From NCBI GenBank assembly GCA_001592805.2, contig CP051143.1, positions 558,001 through 622,000 on the forward strand: a stretch of 64,000 bases of DNA, in the 5' to 3' direction. Position 1 is the first letter of the stretch. Every line of letters starts with the position of its first letter. The notes beneath the pieces were generated by a model. That model was not told where the DNA came from. It was given only the letters and a program-made list of their open reading frames with translations, and made no database searches. The position numbers and the translations under genes are program-made. Shown here in pieces: positions 60,070 to 64,000 of this stretch. This DNA is from Peltaster fructicola (lineage: Eukaryota; Ascomycota; Dothideomycetes).

Positions 60070-63000
60070 TTGTACTTTATCAAATCGTACGCCGATCGCA
60101 ACATGAACGGCGTTGTTTTGCATTTCCACAGGCGCTCAACCAGATAGGCAGCGAAGTGATGGCGGGTCAGAAGTATATGGTGGTCCTCACGAGCTCAGCT
60201 TTCCAAAGGCTCGTTGGAAGCGATCGTCTTGCTCCAGATCAGCAGTCGATGGTCATTATGGGCAGATACATAGCGTCGAAGAAGCGCACGAACATAGGAT
60301 ACATGGTAAGATTGATATACAGCCTCTTGTCCCAGCAAGCAATATATTGTGGCGGCGACTCCCGCCACCATTCTTCATGCAGAAGCCAGCCGCAAATCAT
60401 GAGTTTGTCAACGAAACTCGCGCACTGGTACCTACTTTGCACACGTTGCACACATCAATTCAGCATTTCGATGGATAAGCTTCAGCAGGCTGAAAATGGT
60501 TGACACCAGCGATGTGTCGAGCAATGACTTAGCCCTGACCTCAATCTTCTGCCCATGGCTAGCAGCACCATGTCGAGGCGATCACTTCAAGGTACCTGTT
60601 GGGATCGACAAAAGTATTGCCATGTTGCTACATATCTTGTGCTACAAGGCTCATCCAATTCAGCACCCTGCTAACGCTGATGCAAGACCTCCTGAGCATG
60701 GTCTGTGAGGCAAGGGCATCGAGTCGAAGATGGGCATAACGACCTGCTCAGCATTCTAGCAGCCGTCGGTCAACAACCACATATGCCGGCCGCGATCTTG
60801 CATTGAAGCCATGCGGTTTGAGTTTCCCTTGTCGAACAGGATCATGGGCCCTTGTCTCTGATTTCACCTATTGTCGGCAAACGTCCTAGATATGTCATTC
60901 TCCGCCGTTGTACATCCAGCACAGCACAACTCCGTTGAGAGGCTGTCAACAACAGCTTCAAGCGCTGTACACGCTTTTTGCAGCAAAGATTCCGATTCAA
61001 CTTTCTGGGTCCGCTTTCACTACTGACTACAGCGGTCTGACGGACTCCAGCAATGTCATGCTCCTCAAATATAGATGTTGAGCACACGAAGAGGTAGATC
61101 TGCTTCATACACTGCGCAGTACCCACCAGCCAACATGATGAATCCACTTACCAGAGCTTCAGACGTCTGATTGGTCTGCATCTTGCATCTCTGTCACAAG
61201 CTCAGTCATCTTGGCACTTCTCACACTACAGCCTTTCCGCACACACCACAAGACATCAGAAGGTAGCCATTGCCTGCACCGGTCCGCATATTGCCCACTT
61301 TCCCCAATCCGTGGCCGTCAGCGCCAGCTCACCCAGCGTCTACTCGCTCTCACATGACTTGTCTCAAGTGCCACACGGCATAGACTTGCAGATAGCAAAT
61401 TTGGACGTCATGCCACAGTTGTGTGCAAACACACTTTATGAAATCGAAGAGAAAACAAGCTTGACATGAACATCTCATGTTCTCCGACTTGTTTGAGCAC
61501 TGCTGCAAGTCTGCGAGAGCTTCATTGCTGCGAAACTGCGCTGTCATTGGATCACATCGTACAAGGCGAAGCAGTGGCCATGCTACATGCGTGGGTGCGT
61601 GCGTATTCCCAACCTCCTGGCTGCATTACATGCAACGCACGACTTGAGAGCCTGCTCAATGGTCAATCTAGGCCGTCCCTGACGGTGGCTGATAAAGAAG
61701 GCAACTGGATTGAGCATCGAAACTCGCCTTCAGTTTCAATTCGCTCGTGGAGGTACATCAGCACATGCTGACTCTGACACTCTACCGCAAAGCTTGTGCG
61801 GCAGGATCTTGTTTTTCAACCTGATCTTGTGTCTTCAGGCATCACATGTGACAACGGAGAGCACTAGAGGACTCTCCTTTGCTCGGTACACTGTCAAATG
61901 CTCCGAAATGGCATGGGAAGAGAGCAGATTCGGCTATGTCATAGGGCAAGTTTATATGTGTGAGATCTTCCACATAAACTGACATTCATCCCGGATAGCC
62001 TTTCATTAGTTCAACCAGACTGCTTCTGCCACGTCACTGAGCGGAGAAGGCCTGGTCAAATCTAGCGCCCTTGAAGGTGTGAAGGTCAGAGGAAGAGTTT
62101 ACCGATCAAAGCGAAGCCCTGGTCGAGTTTCGATCCTATTCTTCCACCATCCTGGTCGCCGATGCACGACGAGCAAATCACCCTGCTGCTCAACCCTCGC
62201 CACTACGCTCGATCCTTTGGCAAGCCGCCATAACGGCAAGTGATCAGCTGAGTGTTGAGAGACGGGTCGTTCCACGCGAACTGCATGCCTCGAAGGTCAT
62301 ACCCAGACCAATGGATCCACGCACAAGCTCACTACTGTCACTACTTTGCTACCGTCCTGGAGTCCGGCAACTGCACATGACTGGCAGGATCCGGAGGTTA
62401 AGCTGTACTTCTCACAGATAGCATGGATCGGCTTGTCATTTCACATCCACCCTTGGAGCGAGCTTCGCTCAATCGCAGATCCACAAAAGCCATGCTCAGG
62501 AGTGCTGTCATAGCGAGTCAATCCTGGAGACTAGTCTTGACCTGTTCGAGCTCCTACAACGCCGTGGCACCCGGCTCTTGGCTTACGCTTGCTCGAGGTA
62601 AACACTACTATGGCTGGTGTGTTTCACCGAGGAGACGCCTAAGGACTTGGCCATATAGCGACTACGGACCACGGCCAATGGCTCATGCCGAAAGCGGACT
62701 GCATGCGTTTGCAGTCTGCTATCAAATGCATTGGACCAGGAGTGTCGACCAGAGGCACTGTGACCGCTGTCTCGGTGTCCTCGCACGTTACTGGGCTCGT
62801 GTGCAGTCCAGCTTAAGCACGTGATCTGCAAGCCGAATATCAAACTCAACTTCATCCACCTCCGTCGATGGTATAACAGCAATCTACATCGAATCGCTTT
62901 TACAAATCCTTGTTCGAGTGGAGCTCAATATGATGACCGCCACGGGGCGATCGTCCTCCATGGCTCAAAGGACTGGCGTACATTGAGCCACGACGACATT

Positions 63001-63594
63001 GCTATCATGTCGACACTTAGACTAGGAGCGCCGGTCATGTCTTGGGTTTCAGTGCAGCTGCCCATGGTGGTCTTTTAGCTTCACATAGGGGTGTCCGTCT
63101 TCCCCGGCAAACCTCAATGGCTCGATCAACCTCAACACAGGGACATCCTCATGCAACGACGGGACAAGACCCTCGACAAGACATGTCCAGACCATGTCCA
63201 AGCTCGAGATAAGTTGGCGAAGGGGGGTGAGAAGAGGAAGCATAAATATCGGCCGCCTCTGAGCAGAAAGATCAACTTCTTCCTCCTCATCGACAGCGAC
63301 AGCTCTGAGCCACACGAATCTGCCTTGTCGTCATCCTTCGCCTCTATCAAGTCTTGGTATGTCCTTACTTCAGCTCTAGTCCAGAGCATGTTCGTCTCAA
63401 GTCAACACAGTCTAGACCAAGACTGTGTGGTGCAAGGCAGACCGATTGCAACGGACAGCTAGACTGAACACTAACACCCGGATAGCAGCATCACCATCGC
63501 TCCCGAAAGGCAACATACCTCGAGTGAGATCCATCTCCGCCGGCATAACGGCCGAGCTGACCACGCAGCTACAGTCACGTTTCAGAGTTCCAAC
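60070..63594. other. Long gene-poor region, 3.5 kb
   Basis: Open frames of 60-145 codons occur on both strands (60066-60503, 61466-61771, 62423-62824, 63091-63462) but none shows a signal peptide, domain motif or a convincing splice chain. Base composition is not unlike the coding regions, I see no long run of TA-rich RIP-like sequence, and I found no tandem or terminal repeat by eye. Confidence 0.4.
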
Positions 63595-64000
63595 ATGTGC
63601 TTCTACGAGCAGTACCAATTCGCATGCCGAGACTGGAAATGGGGCAACTTTCGTATGTCATCCCTTCATTATGCATCGGCATCGTCGTTGCAGTTACCGG
63701 AGAGACGGTTATGCAGTGAAGCGAGTGGCTGACACCTAACAGGCACACACTGCCAGAAGGAGTACCGCATGGGTGAAACGTGCGGCATGAAGATGGTCTA
63801 CCAGACTCTTCCACTACCAGACAAATGCAAGCTTTGCCTGAAGATCGAAGCTAAAACACGACGTCTTCAGAAGCACAAGGACGATTACCAGCGCTGGGCT
63901 CGTGAGCCTGGCCGATACTCTGCCTCTATGGAGAAGGCGCTTGAAGAGATGCGGTCCATCGCTTCCGAGATCCAAGCATTGATGGGCGAGAAGACCGACA
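63595..64000 (+). CDS. Cys-rich fungal conserved protein, 5' part, cut by window edge
   Basis: Exon 1 (63595-63652) reads MCFYEQYQFACRDWKWGNFR and joins over a 90-nt intron (GTATGT...CTAACAG) to exon 2, which starts at 63743 and runs off the window: THCQKEYRMGETCGMKMVYQ, then LPDKCKLCLKIEAKTRRLQK. The pattern MCFYEQY...CxDWKWGNFRxHCxKEYRxGETCGMK...CxxCxKIExKxRR is a group of uncharacterised ascomycete proteins I recognise by sight. The cysteines suggest zinc binding and the following part is a charged helix (RYSASMEKALEEMRSIASEI). Function is unknown. The splice join completes the Arg codon in NFRTH. Confidence 0.82.

Noticed and set aside
60070-63594. Possible transposon remnant in the gene-poor region
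   Set aside because: No terminal or target-site repeats, transposase motif or AT-rich RIP-like tract could be seen.

Overview
The window is nuclear DNA of a filamentous ascomycete (Pezizomycotina; a Dothideomycete is my best guess). The evidence is about 33 compact genes with very short spliceosomal introns (mostly 41-51 nt, GTRNGT-like donors), frequent divergent gene pairs, and families typical of these fungi: LCL2, Pom34, Meu6-type PH proteins, Vsb1 and a fungal ATG37. I saw no rRNA, CRISPR array, viral copy or recognisable transposon. One intronless initiator tRNA-Met is present. Exon limits were read by eye from splice sites, frame continuity and remembered protein families, so they are predictions.

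1-15 kb: LCL2 (cut by the window edge) diverges from the small H/ACA snoRNP gene NOP10. A PMP3-type membrane peptide, an EthD-fold protein, a p24-gamma cargo receptor, an unknown 252-residue protein and a small ankyrin protein follow. A gene-poor stretch at 6.7-8.5 kb holds a degenerate ~254-bp periodic repeat, and the initiator tRNA lies next to it. RAD51, EMP24, a Myb/SANT-like protein with a 12-Asn run, a small Cys/His protein and a complex I ESSS subunit come next.

15-31 kb: a secreted NucA/NucB-type DNase, a possible DUF6924-like protein, a Cys-rich single-pass surface protein, a mitochondrial GGQ release-factor-like protein divergent from a serine palmitoyltransferase small subunit, the peroxisomal acyl-CoA-binding protein ATG37, and an SDR. 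Mitochondrial citrate synthase and the citrate carrier YHM2 then lie head-to-tail, so the enzyme making citrate sits beside the carrier exporting it. A small unrecognised multi-exon gene and an Nrd1/Seb1-type termination factor follow.

31-51 kb: a secreted GH5 hydrolase, an ATP-dependent DNA ligase-like protein with an altered motif I, a second SDR and nucleoporin POM34. Four genes of the proline/arginine theme then occur within 12 kb: P5C dehydrogenase, a YAT-family amino-acid permease divergent from a proline racemase-family enzyme, and a Vsb1-like SulP/STAS/cNMP vacuolar transporter. A J-domain protein is interposed.

51-64 kb: a Meu6-like PH protein, a UBE2S-like E2 with a possible intron directly after its ATG, an ASNSD1-like asparagine-synthetase-domain protein and an Mpv17/PMP22 membrane protein. 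A 3.5-kb stretch without recognisable genes comes next, and then the 5' part of a Cys-rich fungal protein that runs off the right edge.
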